DNA of 35,725 bases from a virus: IMG/VR virus record IMGVR_UViG_3300031977_002164, positions 1-35,725 of that record, one strand, 5' to 3'. Each line of letters begins with the position of its first letter. Position 1 is the stretch's first letter. Positions 13,265 to 22,866 of this stretch are shown piece by piece. The translations under genes and the position numbers were made by a program. The notes under the pieces are model-generated. The model had not been told where the DNA came from. It made no database searches and was given only the letters and a program-made list of their open reading frames with translations.

Positions 13265-15238
13265 ATGGCTAAGATGAAAGACCACGAATTATACGCAATT
13301 GTTGATCAGGCTAAGCGTGATGCGGTCATCTATCAGGGTGAGTTTGTCCGTAACTCTGAGGAGTTCCTAGAATACTACCTTGGCTGCCCGATGGGCAACG
13401 AGATTGAAGGGCAAAGCCAGGTTATATCTACAGATTGCGCTGATGTTGTTGATTCAGATATGACTAGCCTAACTCGAATGTTCCTCGGTCCACAAGAGCT
13501 TATGGAGTTTATGCCGAAGACTGGCGCCAATGCGGACATCATAGAAGCTAGGCAAAAAACCCAGCTGGTCAATCATCTTATAAAGAATCAGAAAAACTCG
13601 TTCAAGATATTACATGACTGGATGAAAGATGCACTTATCCAGAAAGTTAGTGTTATCAAGTATGAGTATTGCGAAGAGGAAATAATTAAAGAGCGTGAGT
13701 TTGACGGTTTAAGCGAGGAAGAGATAACGCTCTTACTTCAAGACATGCCGGAAGATGCCGAGATCATAGGACAGGATCAAGACGAAAACGGCTATTATCT
13801 TAAATTCAGGCTTAAATACACTGATAAGGGCCCTAAATACTCAAAGATTCCTCTCGAAAATTTTATCATCTCTCGTAATGCCGAGTGTAAGGATAAGGCT
13901 GAGATTGTTGGTGACTGTACTCTAGTACCTAAAGGTGAATTGATTGCACAAGGTTACGATGAGGAATTGGTTAAATCCCTCCCATCACATGAGGCCGAAG
14001 ACCAAACCAATCTTAAAGCCATTCGATGGAAAGCTGAAGGTGGTCAAGATGACTTTGAGAATGTTCAACATTGGACCTCTGAAGAAGTGGAAGTGTCAGA
14101 CCTTTATGTCCTAGTTGACTACGATGGTGACGGATTGGTAGAGCGTCGTCGAGTCATTATGGCCGGTAATAAGATCTTAGAAAACGAGAAGGTCGAGCAC
14201 GTACCTTTTGCAATAATGTCTGCTGTACCTATGCCTGATTCTCTTATTGGTCGGTCACGTGTCGAGATAACGCAGCAAACACAAGATATTAAGACCGCGA
14301 TTTATAGACAGATACTTAATAACATCTATCGTGTAAATAATGCACGTGTTGTGCTTAATGAACGTGATACAAATATCGATGACGTGCTTGTGAACAGGCC
14401 TAACGGCGTAGTTAGAACAAACACAGATCCTAGGGCCGCAGTTGCGCAACTCGAAACGCCTTATGTCGGTGATAAAGCTTTACAAGTTGTCCAATACGTA
14501 GACTCTGCACGACAACAAACAACGGGCGGCATTACTGCTAACCAGGGTCTAGACGCTGATTCTCTACAAAGAGAGACCGCTACACGCTTCAGAGGCGCTG
14601 AGAAGGCCGCCACAGCCAAGATTGAACACATAGCGAGGGTATTTGCTGAAACAGGCTTTAGAGAGCTCTACGAGGGTATGGCGTCCCTTCTATCTCACTA
14701 CCAAAACGAGAGAATGCAGGTTTTTTACAATGGGGAACCACTTCTAATTGACCCGCGTTTTTGGAGATATGACCACACAATCCGATCAAATGTTGGCCTA
14801 GCTGCGTCAAGTGATGAGCAGCTGATTGTAAACCTAGGCTCATTGTTGCAGGTGCAAGAGCAACTCAAAGCAAGGGGCTCATTAGTAGTTGATGATAAAA
14901 AGACCTATAATCTAATTGATCGAATGATTAAGACTATGGGAATGCATACATCAAAAGAGTTCTTTAATGATCCTGAGCAACCAATTGAACTACTGTTAGC
15001 AGAGAATGAGCAGCTCAAAGCAGCAGTACAACAGCTACAAGAGGCAGCACAAGCCAACCCATTGGCCGAAGCTGAGCGAATCAAGGCGCAAGCTAAGCTC
15101 ATTGAAGCTCAAGGTAAATCACAAGAGAAGATCATGGAGATGCAGCAGAAAGAGAGATTCCATGATGATGACATGGCGATCAAGCTAACAGAGATAGAAG
15201 CAGAGAATCAGGTCAATGTGCCGGGGTCACTAATTTGA
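13265..15238 (+). CDS. Portal protein (SU10-like), 657 aa
   Basis: Dodecameric head vertex channel. Position after terL, size, and sequence such as VVDSDMTSLTRMFLG near residue 65, PHAFA-like VEHVPFAIMSAVPMPDS (about 315-331) and IGRSRVEITQQTQDIKTAIY (about 333-352) fit the podovirus portal group to which SU10 belongs. The C-terminal 80 residues are a Gln/Ala/Glu-rich helix (ENEQLKAAVQQLQEAAQ), the barrel-like extension seen in long portals. Start follows AAAGGCTGAAT. Confidence 0.85.
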   Translation: MAKMKDHELYAIVDQAKRDAVIYQGEFVRNSEEFLEYYLGCPMGNEIEGQSQVISTDCADVVDSDMTSLTRMFLGPQELMEFMPKTGANADIIEARQKTQLVNHLIKNQKNSFKILHDWMKDALIQKVSVIKYEYCEEEIIKEREFDGLSEEEITLLLQDMPEDAEIIGQDQDENGYYLKFRLKYTDKGPKYSKIPLENFIISRNAECKDKAEIVGDCTLVPKGELIAQGYDEELVKSLPSHEAEDQTNLKAIRWKAEGGQDDFENVQHWTSEEVEVSDLYVLVDYDGDGLVERRRVIMAGNKILENEKVEHVPFAIMSAVPMPDSLIGRSRVEITQQTQDIKTAIYRQILNNIYRVNNARVVLNERDTNIDDVLVNRPNGVVRTNTDPRAAVAQLETPYVGDKALQVVQYVDSARQQTTGGITANQGLDADSLQRETATRFRGAEKAATAKIEHIARVFAETGFRELYEGMASLLSHYQNERMQVFYNGEPLLIDPRFWRYDHTIRSNVGLAASSDEQLIVNLGSLLQVQEQLKARGSLVVDDKKTYNLIDRMIKTMGMHTSKEFFNDPEQPIELLLAENEQLKAAVQQLQEAAQANPLAEAERIKAQAKLIEAQGKSQEKIMEMQQKERFHDDDMAIKLTEIEAENQVNVPGSLI

Positions 15239-15504
15239 ACACAGAGCAGAAGAACAAAGCACATAACAGCATCTCAAGAGCTGAAAGAGCTAGGCAAGTA
15301 ATGCAAGACCCTATGCTTAAGGAAGCTTTGACAGCGATGAAAGCTGATAACTACAACAAGTTTATTAATACTGCGTTTGATCAACACGAAGAGCGCGATG
15401 AATTGTGGCGTAAAGCTCAGACAATGCAAAAGTTTGAAGTTTATTTAGAATCAGTAATGACGGATGGGAAGATATCCCAATTAACCTTAGACAAACACAA
15501 ATAG
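15235..15504 (+). CDS. Small head-region protein, TTG start, 89 aa
   Basis: TTG start overlapping the portal stop (TTGA), with GGGGT upstream. Helical, charged: RAERARQVMQDPMLKEALTA, DQHEERDELWRKAQTM. Conserved position between portal and scaffold in SU10-like genomes; likely an assembly factor. Not assigned further. Confidence 0.6.
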   Translation: MNTEQKNKAHNSISRAERARQVMQDPMLKEALTAMKADNYNKFINTAFDQHEERDELWRKAQTMQKFEVYLESVMTDGKISQLTLDKHK

Positions 15505-15516
15505 GAGCAACCCATA

Positions 15517-16452
15517 GTGGATTCCGAATCAAATCAAGAAGCATTAAATTTTTTACGATCTATGCGAGCTGAAGATACTACTAGTACACCCGAAGCCCCG
15601 GAGGATCAAACCGATGCAGAAGCGGAAAACGTCGAAGCAGAGGAAGATCAAAACCTGGAAGAGGTTGAGGTCGAATCGGAGGATAGCGAGGAAGCAGCTG
15701 AAGAGGTAGAGGAATCTTATTATCTAATCGACGATGAAGAGATCACCCTGGACCAAATCAGAGAATGGAAAAACGGCTACTTGCGACAATCTGATTATAC
15801 TCAGAAGACTCAAAGTCTAGCAGCTGAAAGGAAAGAGTTGGAAGGCATACAATCAAAGTCTACTGAGAAGCTGAATAAGTTGGATAGCAAGATTCAAGAG
15901 CTTGAAGCGCTTATTCAGTCGGATGAGCAACAAATTGATTGGGATACCCTCATTGAAGAGGACCCTAGTCAATACCTTAAGTTGCAAAAGAAACAAGCCA
16001 AACGGCGTGAAGCGTTGAAAGCGGCAGAGGAGAAGAAAGCCGCAGAAAATGCAGCCGCTAGGCAAAAGTATCTTGAGCAACAAATGGTAAATATTCGCGA
16101 ACGTATGCCGGATTGGATGGATGCTAGTGGTCAAGCCACTGAAACTATGCAAAAAGACATATCAGCTATCAACGGTTATTTATCAAGCAAGGGTTTCTCA
16201 TCTGATGACATTAACCAAGCTGTCGATGCTAGGTTATGGGACGTTTTCAGAGATGCCGTAAGGTATCAGAATCTGAAAGGTGCTAAACCGAGCGTTGACA
16301 AGAAACTTAAAAAGGCGCCTAAAGTGATCAAGCCTTCTAAGGGGGTGAGAAAAGCCCCTAACTTGAGCATGGCTGAAGAAGCAGCTAAAAAGCTTCGTCA
16401 AACCGGCTCGGAGAAGGATGCTTTAGCGTATCTTAAAGCTAAGAGGACGTAA
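15517..16452 (+). CDS. Capsid scaffolding protein, 311 aa
   Basis: Placed directly before the major capsid gene. GTG start 9 bases after AGGAG. N-terminal 75 residues are extremely acidic (EAENVEAEEDQNLEEVEVES), then a long coiled coil (about 85-185: AERKELEGIQSKSTEKLNKL), then a basic C-terminus (residues 265-290, VDKKLKKAPKVIKPSKGVRK) which in scaffolds contacts the coat. No protease motif seen. Removed or released during head maturation in known systems. Confidence 0.8.
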   Translation: MDSESNQEALNFLRSMRAEDTTSTPEAPEDQTDAEAENVEAEEDQNLEEVEVESEDSEEAAEEVEESYYLIDDEEITLDQIREWKNGYLRQSDYTQKTQSLAAERKELEGIQSKSTEKLNKLDSKIQELEALIQSDEQQIDWDTLIEEDPSQYLKLQKKQAKRREALKAAEEKKAAENAAARQKYLEQQMVNIRERMPDWMDASGQATETMQKDISAINGYLSSKGFSSDDINQAVDARLWDVFRDAVRYQNLKGAKPSVDKKLKKAPKVIKPSKGVRKAPNLSMAEEAAKKLRQTGSEKDALAYLKAKRT

Positions 16453-16455
16453 AAA

Positions 16456-17400
16456 ATGGCTCAACCAACTAATACTTTCAGCACATATGATGCAGTAGGC
16501 AACCGCGAAGATCTAAGCGACTTTATTACTATGGTGTCCCCTACTCGCACACCTTTCCAGGCGGGTTGTGGGAGACGTAAAGCAACTTCAACCAAAGTCG
16601 AATGGCAGACTGATTCACTAGCGGCTGCATCAGGCACAAACGCTGTTATCGAGGGCGATGACGCAACCACCGACGCAACAACTGCTACTACTCGCTTATT
16701 CAACTATACGCAGATTCTTGACAAAGTGCCGCGTGTAACTGGTACTCAAAGAGCTATGGATTCAGCGGGTCGAGCTGATGAAATGGACTACCAAGTAATG
16801 AAGCAAACTAAAGAGATCAAGCGTGATTTCGAGACATCACTACTTGCTAACAATGCTCAAGTTGCTGGTAATGACACTACGGCGCGTGAATTGGGTGGTA
16901 TTGAAACCTGGTTAGCGACCAATGGTTCCTTTGGGACTGGCGGTTCTGCTCCAACTGGCGACGGTACCGACACCCGAACCGATGGCACTAACCGCGCTAT
17001 CAGTGAGTCTCTGTTAAAGTCTGTTATTGCTAGCTGTTACGACTCAGGCGGGGAGCCTGATACCATCATGGTGGGCTCTTTTAACAAGCAAGCAATTAGC
17101 GAATTCTCCGGTAACTCAACTCGCGACATCACAGCGACTTCCAAGACTTTGGTAAACGCTATCGATGTTTATGTTAGCGATTTTGGAAGAATGGCAATTG
17201 TACCTAACCGATTCCAAGTCCAAGAATCTTGTTTAGTGCTTGAGATGGACAAGTTTGAAATCGCTGATTTGAGGCCGTTTGGCAGAGAAGATCTAGCTAA
17301 AACTGGCGATACTGACCGCGTGCAGCTTCTAATGGAATCAACTCTAGTTTCTCTTAACGAAGAGGCTAGCGGCATTCTTGCAGACTGTACAACTGCCTAA
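16456..17400 (+). CDS. Major capsid protein (SU10 MHP/DUF5309-like), 314 aa
   Basis: HK97-fold coat protein. The N-terminal arm carries NTFSTYDAVGNREDLSDFI, followed by TRTPFQAGCG and VEWQTDSLAAAS, the signature pattern of the SU10 major head protein family. The central part has ILDKVPRVTGTQRAMDSAGR and the C-terminus LEMDKFEIADLRPF. Start follows GAGGACGTAAAAA. Length 314 fits. A GC-rich hairpin follows the stop. Confidence 0.9.
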   Translation: MAQPTNTFSTYDAVGNREDLSDFITMVSPTRTPFQAGCGRRKATSTKVEWQTDSLAAASGTNAVIEGDDATTDATTATTRLFNYTQILDKVPRVTGTQRAMDSAGRADEMDYQVMKQTKEIKRDFETSLLANNAQVAGNDTTARELGGIETWLATNGSFGTGGSAPTGDGTDTRTDGTNRAISESLLKSVIASCYDSGGEPDTIMVGSFNKQAISEFSGNSTRDITATSKTLVNAIDVYVSDFGRMAIVPNRFQVQESCLVLEMDKFEIADLRPFGREDLAKTGDTDRVQLLMESTLVSLNEEASGILADCTTA

Positions 17401-17407
17401 CCCAATA

Positions 17408-17425
17408 GGGCGGTTAACGCCGCCC
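17408..17425 (+). other. Hairpin after the major capsid gene
   Basis: GGGCGG (17408-17413) pairs with CCGCCC (17420-17425), loop TTAACG. There is no T-run, so full termination is unlikely. A stable 3' hairpin directly after the most abundant virion transcript can protect the message from exonucleases or lower downstream expression. Confidence 0.5.
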
Positions 17426-17441
17426 GCACTCTAGGTTAAAT

Positions 17442-17765
17442 ATGAAAAAAATTCTTTCTACCGACGGCGATGTAACAGAGATCTTTCATAAGGATGCTCA
17501 TGATCCGAGTAAATTTCATGTTGAGATTGTTCAAGATGTTTCAAAGTATCTAAAAGCAAATAAACATGAATTTAATCAAACGGAAAAAGGGACTAGTTGG
17601 AAGGGTGATATGCACAAAGTTGCCTCTATCCCAGAATCCGTTCTAGCTATGTGGTGGAAGGAATTAGGCTCTAACCCCTTATCAAAAGAGAATCGCGGCT
17701 GGCTGGTAGCTAAATTAAATAGCCGTGAATTTTACCGCTTAAGAACTCGCGCGGGTAGCATATAA
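17442..17765 (+). CDS. Head-associated protein, 107 aa
   Basis: Conserved position after the SU10-type capsid gene. Begins with beta strands (MKKILSTDGDVTEIFHKDAH), then a helical stretch and the C-terminal pattern WLVAKLNSREFYRLRTRAG that recurs in similarly placed phage proteins. No function assigned; a head-completion role is likely from position. ATG of the next gene lies on its TAA (TAATG). Confidence 0.6.
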   Translation: MKKILSTDGDVTEIFHKDAHDPSKFHVEIVQDVSKYLKANKHEFNQTEKGTSWKGDMHKVASIPESVLAMWWKELGSNPLSKENRGWLVAKLNSREFYRLRTRAGSI

Positions 17766-18373
17766 TGCCATTTACAACTTATGCAGAGTTGAAGCAAGCA
17801 ATCATAAATTTCTCACACCGCACAGATACATCTAATGTGGTTGATGACTTTATTGATTTGACTGAAAACGACATTGATAAAAAGCTTAGATTAAGAGCTA
17901 ATGAGCAGCGGGCTACAGCATCCCCTACTACGAGATTCTTAGCACTGCCTGATCGTTTTATTGAAATGCGTCGTTTGTCGTTAATCAACGGCTCAGTGAC
18001 GAAAGATATCCAATACAAGTCACCAGAAGGAATGGCGATAACCGGAACCTCTGGAGAGCCAAGGTTTTTTACTATCACCTCTCAAATTGAGTTTGATAAG
18101 GCTCCCTCAACCACCTACACGGTAGAAATGGCCTATTATGCTGGGATTCAGGCTCTAAGCTCATCAAACACAACTAATGATGTGCTTACTAATTACCCAG
18201 ATATCTATCTATTCGGTGCTTTGACGCATCTCTCGATCTGGGAGAAAGATATCAACCAAGCCCAAGTGTATAAGGCTCTGTTTGATGAGAAACTGAATGA
18301 CGCTAACGAGCAAGAGAGAAGAGGTCGATATGGACCTGCTCCGAGTATTTCAATGGAGGGTTGGACCCCTTGA
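17765..18373 (+). CDS. Head-tail adaptor (SU10 adaptor-like), 202 aa
   Basis: Ring protein joining portal and tail. N-terminal helices (YAELKQAIINFSHRTD, DDFIDLTENDIDKKLRLRAN), then LPDRFIEMRRLSLINGS, a PRFFTITSQIEF strand, the EMAYYAGIQALSSSNTTN segment and a C-terminal helix pair after NYPDIYLFGAL, in the order of the SU10 adaptor family. TAATG overlap upstream. Confidence 0.8.
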   Translation: MPFTTYAELKQAIINFSHRTDTSNVVDDFIDLTENDIDKKLRLRANEQRATASPTTRFLALPDRFIEMRRLSLINGSVTKDIQYKSPEGMAITGTSGEPRFFTITSQIEFDKAPSTTYTVEMAYYAGIQALSSSNTTNDVLTNYPDIYLFGALTHLSIWEKDINQAQVYKALFDEKLNDANEQERRGRYGPAPSISMEGWTP

Positions 18374-19782
18374 CCGACTATAAAACGGTGCAAATCAACC
18401 TAGTTGGTTCTAGCAACCAGAACCGTACTAAGGCTATGAGTTCAGAGAGGACTTTAAACTTGTACCCTGAGCAGGTTCCCAGTGGTGCCTACCCTTCTGT
18501 TTTACTCCCTTGGCCAGGCTCTAAAGTGTTTTCGAACACAAACACAGGTACGAGCATAAGGGGTATCTATACCCATACACGCACTGGGATCGTGTATAAG
18601 GTCGTTGATACCTCGCTTTACTCTGTCTCATCCGCTGGTGTGGAGACTCTAATAGGTACAATCGCAGGTACCGAACAGGTTATTTTTGCCGATGATGGCG
18701 TGAATATGCTTATAGCTACGTCGGCATATGCTTATCAATACAATGGATCTACTCTAAGCCAGATAACCGATTCAGACTATGAGGCTGGTGGGTCAGTTGG
18801 TGTCCTGAATAACCAAGCAATTTGGCAGGGATTAAATGAACGCTTCGCTGTGGCTGATCCTGGTGACCCTGATTCAATACAGAGTCTTAATTACGCTACG
18901 GCTGAATCATCAGGAGACCCCTTGGTTAGGGTTTACGTATTTAGAGAGACTCTATACTTGCTCGGTGAGAAGACAATCGAAAGCTGGTATAACTCAGGTG
19001 TAGGTTCACCCCCTTTTGATCGGATTCAATCTAGTCGAATGGAGATAGGTTTAATAGGAAAGTATGCAGTTGATAGTAATGATAACTTTCTGTATTGGAT
19101 TGGCGATGATAAGAATTTATACAGGGCTAGCGCTTATGATCCGCAATCACTTATGCCACCAAGTATCGCGAATCAATTCGAATCATACGACCTATCAACA
19201 GCTAAGGTCAGATGTTTACGATTAGATGGTCAGAACTTCGTATTATTACTTACAAGTACTAAGTCTTGGTGTTATTCAGAGACAACCGGCGCATGGTTTG
19301 AGCTTAGTTACAACAATGACGAGTCTTTGTATCTAGCTGATGATTATACGTATGCTTACGGCAAACACTTAATACTCAATCGGTTGGATGGGTCTGTTTT
19401 AGAGCTTGATTTCAGTACTTATACCGATAACTCTCAGCCTACTATTAGAGAACGTGTAAGCGCACCACTGAACGCTTCTGCACTTGGTAAAAACGGCGGC
19501 CGCATGATGATGCGTCGCGTTGAGCTGATTATGGAGGCTGGAGTTGGTAACTCCGCAGAAGAAGACCCCCTAATTATGTTCTCAGCCTCATTTGACGGTG
19601 GGCAATCATTCACCAATGAAGATTGGGTCCGAGCTGGTCGAGATGGTGAGAATAGGATACGAGTTGAATGGTATCACATGGCCTCGTTCAGGCAAATCCA
19701 GCTTAAGATACGTACAAGTGACCCTAATTTTTTTACGTTCCACAGCGCTGCAATCGATCTGAAAATGGCTGGAGGGTTCTAG
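18370..19782 (+). CDS. Packaged-DNA stabilisation / tail hub protein (P22 gp10-like), 470 aa
   Basis: Resembles P22 gp10, which seals the portal and supports the tail: early NQNRTKAMSSERTLNLYPEQ, beta-propeller-like repeats with AVGV/LNNQ-type turns, GLIGKYAVDSNDNFLYWIG (about residues 225-243) and a C-terminal beta domain. Start taken as the TTG at 18370, nine bases after GGAGGG and overlapping the adaptor stop (TTGA); a TTG at 18361 touches the SD and is less likely. Length matches gp10 (472). Confidence 0.8.
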   Translation: MTDYKTVQINLVGSSNQNRTKAMSSERTLNLYPEQVPSGAYPSVLLPWPGSKVFSNTNTGTSIRGIYTHTRTGIVYKVVDTSLYSVSSAGVETLIGTIAGTEQVIFADDGVNMLIATSAYAYQYNGSTLSQITDSDYEAGGSVGVLNNQAIWQGLNERFAVADPGDPDSIQSLNYATAESSGDPLVRVYVFRETLYLLGEKTIESWYNSGVGSPPFDRIQSSRMEIGLIGKYAVDSNDNFLYWIGDDKNLYRASAYDPQSLMPPSIANQFESYDLSTAKVRCLRLDGQNFVLLLTSTKSWCYSETTGAWFELSYNNDESLYLADDYTYAYGKHLILNRLDGSVLELDFSTYTDNSQPTIRERVSAPLNASALGKNGGRMMMRRVELIMEAGVGNSAEEDPLIMFSASFDGGQSFTNEDWVRAGRDGENRIRVEWYHMASFRQIQLKIRTSDPNFFTFHSAAIDLKMAGGF

Positions 19783-20328
19783 ATGACTCAAGTAGACCCT
19801 TTCATACACCCGATACCGAAAAGCCTACTAAATAACCCAGACACTCGATCGTATTTTGAGTACTTAAACCGATGGGCCCACGATATGTGGGTGAGAACCG
19901 GCGGTGGTGAGGATTTGATAGACGCAGGAAGTACTAGAGAGACCTATCCATGGTCTGAGGACGTCACAGAGGGCTCGAGGGATAGTTTCTACTCATCCCT
20001 TACCGCTACCCCTGAAATAGATCAGAATATGGTTTATAATTTCCCTATGGAGGAAGTTAAACAGCTAATTACAAAGACAATTAGCAGAGAGACTTATACC
20101 GCACTTGATAACATGTTTATCAATGCCACGAACAATTCAACGTTAATATTACCAAAAAACCCGTGCGAAAATTCACAAGTTGATTTTACTAAAGATGGGA
20201 CAAAGCTCACGCTAAAGGGCAACGGAAAGAAGGTAAACGGCACAAAGAAGAATATTATTTTTAAAAAAGAGCGATTAGGTAGGCAGATAAGATATTTTAT
20301 AGACGTTGATGAGTGGTTTTTTATATGA
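19783..20328 (+). CDS. Tail-associated protein, 181 aa
   Basis: N-terminal half carries a pattern frequent in podovirus tail regions: DPFIHPIPKSLLNNPDTRSY then FEYLNRWAHDMWVRTGGGED. The C-terminal half is basic and beta-rich (GTKLTLKGNGKKVNGTKKN). Precise placement in the virion unknown. Ends on an ATGA overlap with the next tiny gene. Confidence 0.65.
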   Translation: MTQVDPFIHPIPKSLLNNPDTRSYFEYLNRWAHDMWVRTGGGEDLIDAGSTRETYPWSEDVTEGSRDSFYSSLTATPEIDQNMVYNFPMEEVKQLITKTISRETYTALDNMFINATNNSTLILPKNPCENSQVDFTKDGTKLTLKGNGKKVNGTKKNIIFKKERLGRQIRYFIDVDEWFFI

Positions 20329-20483
20329 GCGTAAATGGTGATAATTTTGATAGAGAAGAATACAACACTCAATTACTCGAAGAGATACGCAATTTATTAA
20401 GATTAATCGCAGAAATGTTTGAATTAGTACATGAAACAGGTTTAGAAAACGATAGCGGCGAGGACATAGATCATGGCATTTAG
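20325..20483 (+). CDS. Small helical tail-region protein, 52 aa
   Basis: Starts on the ATGA overlap and ends inside the next gene, whose ATG is at 20473. The centre, EEYNTQLLEEIRNLLRLIAE, is a leucine-zipper-like helix; the C-terminus is acidic (ENDSGEDID). Small genes like this sit at the same place in other podovirus tail clusters and may be trimeric fibre or needle helpers. Confidence 0.55.
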   Translation: MSVNGDNFDREEYNTQLLEEIRNLLRLIAEMFELVHETGLENDSGEDIDHGI

Positions 20484-21003
20484 AGGTGTGACGGGTAATA
20501 TCCCGGACGTGACAGACGATCATCAACTAAAAGTGGTTGGGGCGGTTGAATCTGATCTGGAATATGCTTCAGAGGTTAAAGGGAAAGCGTATTCGTGGTC
20601 AAGCAGCTACGCAGCAACGGCAGCCGACGAAGTATTTTCTCTAAAAAACACATCAAGCACTAATATTCTCGTTATTGATGAAATAATTGTGTGCTCTGAT
20701 ACAACAACCGTCTTTACATTATTTGAGGTTACAAGCGGAACGGCTGCGGGTACTACTATTACGGGGCAGAATCTTAACTTAAGCTCCGGTTTAAGTGCTT
20801 CAGCTACGGCGTACGGTAATGCGGCGGTGACAGGTACACTGGCGGGTAATACACTAGCTTATAAATGTGTCGCAGGCGGTACCAGTACTATACTAGATAC
20901 CAAAGGCGGGCTCATTTTAGGTCAAGACGATGAAATAGCGTTTACGACTATCGCAACTGCAACTGTGTATGTAACGGTGATCGGCCACTATAAGGAACTC
21001 TAA
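20473..21003 (+). CDS. Structural beta-rich tail protein, 176 aa
   Basis: Thr/Ser/Gly/Ala-rich, beta-sandwich pattern: an N-terminal extension (MAFRGVTGNIPDVTDDHQLK), then alternating strands (VFSLKNTSSTNILVIDEIIV, TTTVFTLFEVTSGTAAG). No enzyme motif. Probably an appendage subunit. TAATG overlap with the next gene. Confidence 0.6.
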   Translation: MAFRGVTGNIPDVTDDHQLKVVGAVESDLEYASEVKGKAYSWSSSYAATAADEVFSLKNTSSTNILVIDEIIVCSDTTTVFTLFEVTSGTAAGTTITGQNLNLSSGLSASATAYGNAAVTGTLAGNTLAYKCVAGGTSTILDTKGGLILGQDDEIAFTTIATATVYVTVIGHYKEL

Positions 21004-22070
21004 TGCCACAAAAAACCATGCTTGAGGATGCAAAAGGTAACATTTTTGCGACTAAACAGGATGGCGGTTATACGGCTTTACGTGTCGCATCGGTTGACGC
21101 GTACGACTGGGACTCTAAAACCAAGCTCTTGTTAAATGAAGAGTATGGGCCTAATTTTAACCAAGACGCTGAGCCCAGCGGTACACCAGACGGCATTCAC
21201 AACGGCACTGACACAGCTTTGTGGACCGCTACCGCGCTTAGTGGTGATTGGGACTTTGCGTCTACTACACAAGCGCAAACCGGAACTAAATCAATTGACG
21301 GTACGGGCACAATAAACAATTCCCAGGCTGAGCTGGAACGGTCGAGTGCTATTGATCCAAGGGCGTACAATTCTTTAAGCGGTGGGATTTATTTAACCTT
21401 TTTCAATCCTGCGTCTAACCAGATTAGGTTTAGATTTCGGTTAGCTGGTGTCGATGTCGGGCAAGAGGTTAATCTCGGTGATGTTATTGACGCGTCAACT
21501 TTAGACGCTTGGCAAAACTTCAACATTCCTTTAAGTGACTTCGATTTAACTGGCGATGTGGATCAGTTAATAATCACAACTAAACGACAAGGTGATAAAG
21601 CAGCCAATTTCTATCTAGATAATCTTCAAATTGAGGAAGCGGGCTCAGCCGTTTTTTATGCTGAGGCTACACCTGGTAAGATCTTTGAGATTCAAACAGT
21701 TGAGGTTTTGATGGTCGACGCAATATCAACAACCCTTCTGAACAACTCAATGCCCGCTTTATCGTATGATAAATTTTTGAACGTAAACCAGTTAAACACG
21801 GGAATTACAATTCGACGTTTCAAAGACAATAAAGCTGTATTTTCTTTGACTGCCAGAAAGTTAGGCGATTTATTATACGGTAATTTCACGATTGCAGACT
21901 TGATAAGCGACGGCACAAACACGTTGCTAAAATTAAAAATGGAGCTTGATTGGTGGGCACCTCTTGATTTCAGGACTAGAGACCGGGTAGAGGTTGTAAT
22001 ATCTGATGATTTGAGCGGACTGATTGAAGCCAAGGCGATAATACGGGGAAGAGAGCGAGATTATAGATGA
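21003..22070 (+). CDS. Tail appendage protein with carbohydrate-binding-like domain, 355 aa
   Basis: Residues 70-215 look like a jelly-roll sugar-binding module: LWTATALSGDWDFASTTQ, LSGGIYLTFFNP, an aromatic strand set and ANFYLDNLQIEEAG, the usual final strand of such domains. The C-terminal 120 residues contain TTLLNNSMPALSYDKFLNVN and a beta domain. Probable receptor or glycan contact. Overlaps both neighbours. Confidence 0.6.
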   Translation: MPQKTMLEDAKGNIFATKQDGGYTALRVASVDAYDWDSKTKLLLNEEYGPNFNQDAEPSGTPDGIHNGTDTALWTATALSGDWDFASTTQAQTGTKSIDGTGTINNSQAELERSSAIDPRAYNSLSGGIYLTFFNPASNQIRFRFRLAGVDVGQEVNLGDVIDASTLDAWQNFNIPLSDFDLTGDVDQLIITTKRQGDKAANFYLDNLQIEEAGSAVFYAEATPGKIFEIQTVEVLMVDAISTTLLNNSMPALSYDKFLNVNQLNTGITIRRFKDNKAVFSLTARKLGDLLYGNFTIADLISDGTNTLLKLKMELDWWAPLDFRTRDRVEVVISDDLSGLIEAKAIIRGRERDYR

Positions 22071-22411
22071 CAACTACGTTAAATAACTTTGCAAGTGAAA
22101 CTCAACTAGGAACCACAGCATCTTCTCTAGTCACTACTAACTCTAGTGAAACTAGGTTCATCGGTAATCTAACTTTGACTAACACCTCCACCAACAACGT
22201 TGAAGTTACTTTGTGGCGTATAAACACAGCTACGACGGAAACAACCGGAAGTGGTGGAAACTGGATTTTTAAAGAGACAATTCCGTCAGGAAAGACTGTT
22301 AAAGTTAATAAATTAGTTGGCCATGTACTTGGTAATTCACAGAAGATTTCAGGATTAGCAGCAACAGCTGCGGTGATTAATGTTGATATTTCCGGCACAA
22401 CGGAGACGTAA
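22067..22411 (+). CDS. Small structural beta protein, 114 aa
   Basis: Thr/Asn/Val-rich, all-beta: residues 30-56 (FIGNLTLTNTSTNNVEVTLW) resemble a strand pair of phage appendage domains. No cysteine, no membrane segment. Coupled to both neighbours (ATGA and TAATG). Placement unknown. Confidence 0.6.
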   Translation: MTTTLNNFASETQLGTTASSLVTTNSSETRFIGNLTLTNTSTNNVEVTLWRINTATTETTGSGGNWIFKETIPSGKTVKVNKLVGHVLGNSQKISGLAATAAVINVDISGTTET

Positions 22412-22866
22412 TGGTTGTAATTGAAAGAACAAAAGATTACGAATTAGTAGATTCAATTCTGAATTTGCCTGAGATTATCGAGACTATATCCGCAACCAAG
22501 CTTGACGCCCCTTTCAAAACGCCGAGGGATGAAAGCATATACTACTTACTAGCTAAGTATGAATCGGAGCCAGTTGGTGTTTTTGTAGTTCATAAGGACG
22601 GGCCGTGCAGTTATAAACTACACGCCAACATTCCGAAAGCCAATCGTAAAAAACATTCAAAAGAAGCATGTGAGAACGTTGTTAAATGGATTTGGGATAA
22701 TATCGACACAAACAAGTTGAATGCAGAGATACCAGTTATCTACCCGAATGTTATTAATAGAGCTTTATTAATGGGCTATGAATTAGAAGGTGTGAAGCGT
22801 AAAGCGTTCTTAAAGGACGGCAATGAAATAGATGTAGTCATTATGGGCATGGTGAGGTCGCGATGA
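22411..22866 (+). CDS. GNAT-like protein (P22 gp14/DUF2824-like), 151 aa
   Basis: Fold of the GNAT acetyltransferase type: strand YYLLAKYESEPVGVFVVHKD, strand CSYKLHANIPKANRKKHSKE and helix ACENVVKWIWDNI, then INRALLMGYELEG as the last helix-strand. P22 gp14 lies at this point between the gp10/gp26 genes and the ejection genes and belongs to a similar family. Whether it binds acetyl-CoA cannot be seen; the acetyl-CoA loop is not obvious. Confidence 0.65.
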   Translation: MVVIERTKDYELVDSILNLPEIIETISATKLDAPFKTPRDESIYYLLAKYESEPVGVFVVHKDGPCSYKLHANIPKANRKKHSKEACENVVKWIWDNIDTNKLNAEIPVIYPNVINRALLMGYELEGVKRKAFLKDGNEIDVVIMGMVRSR

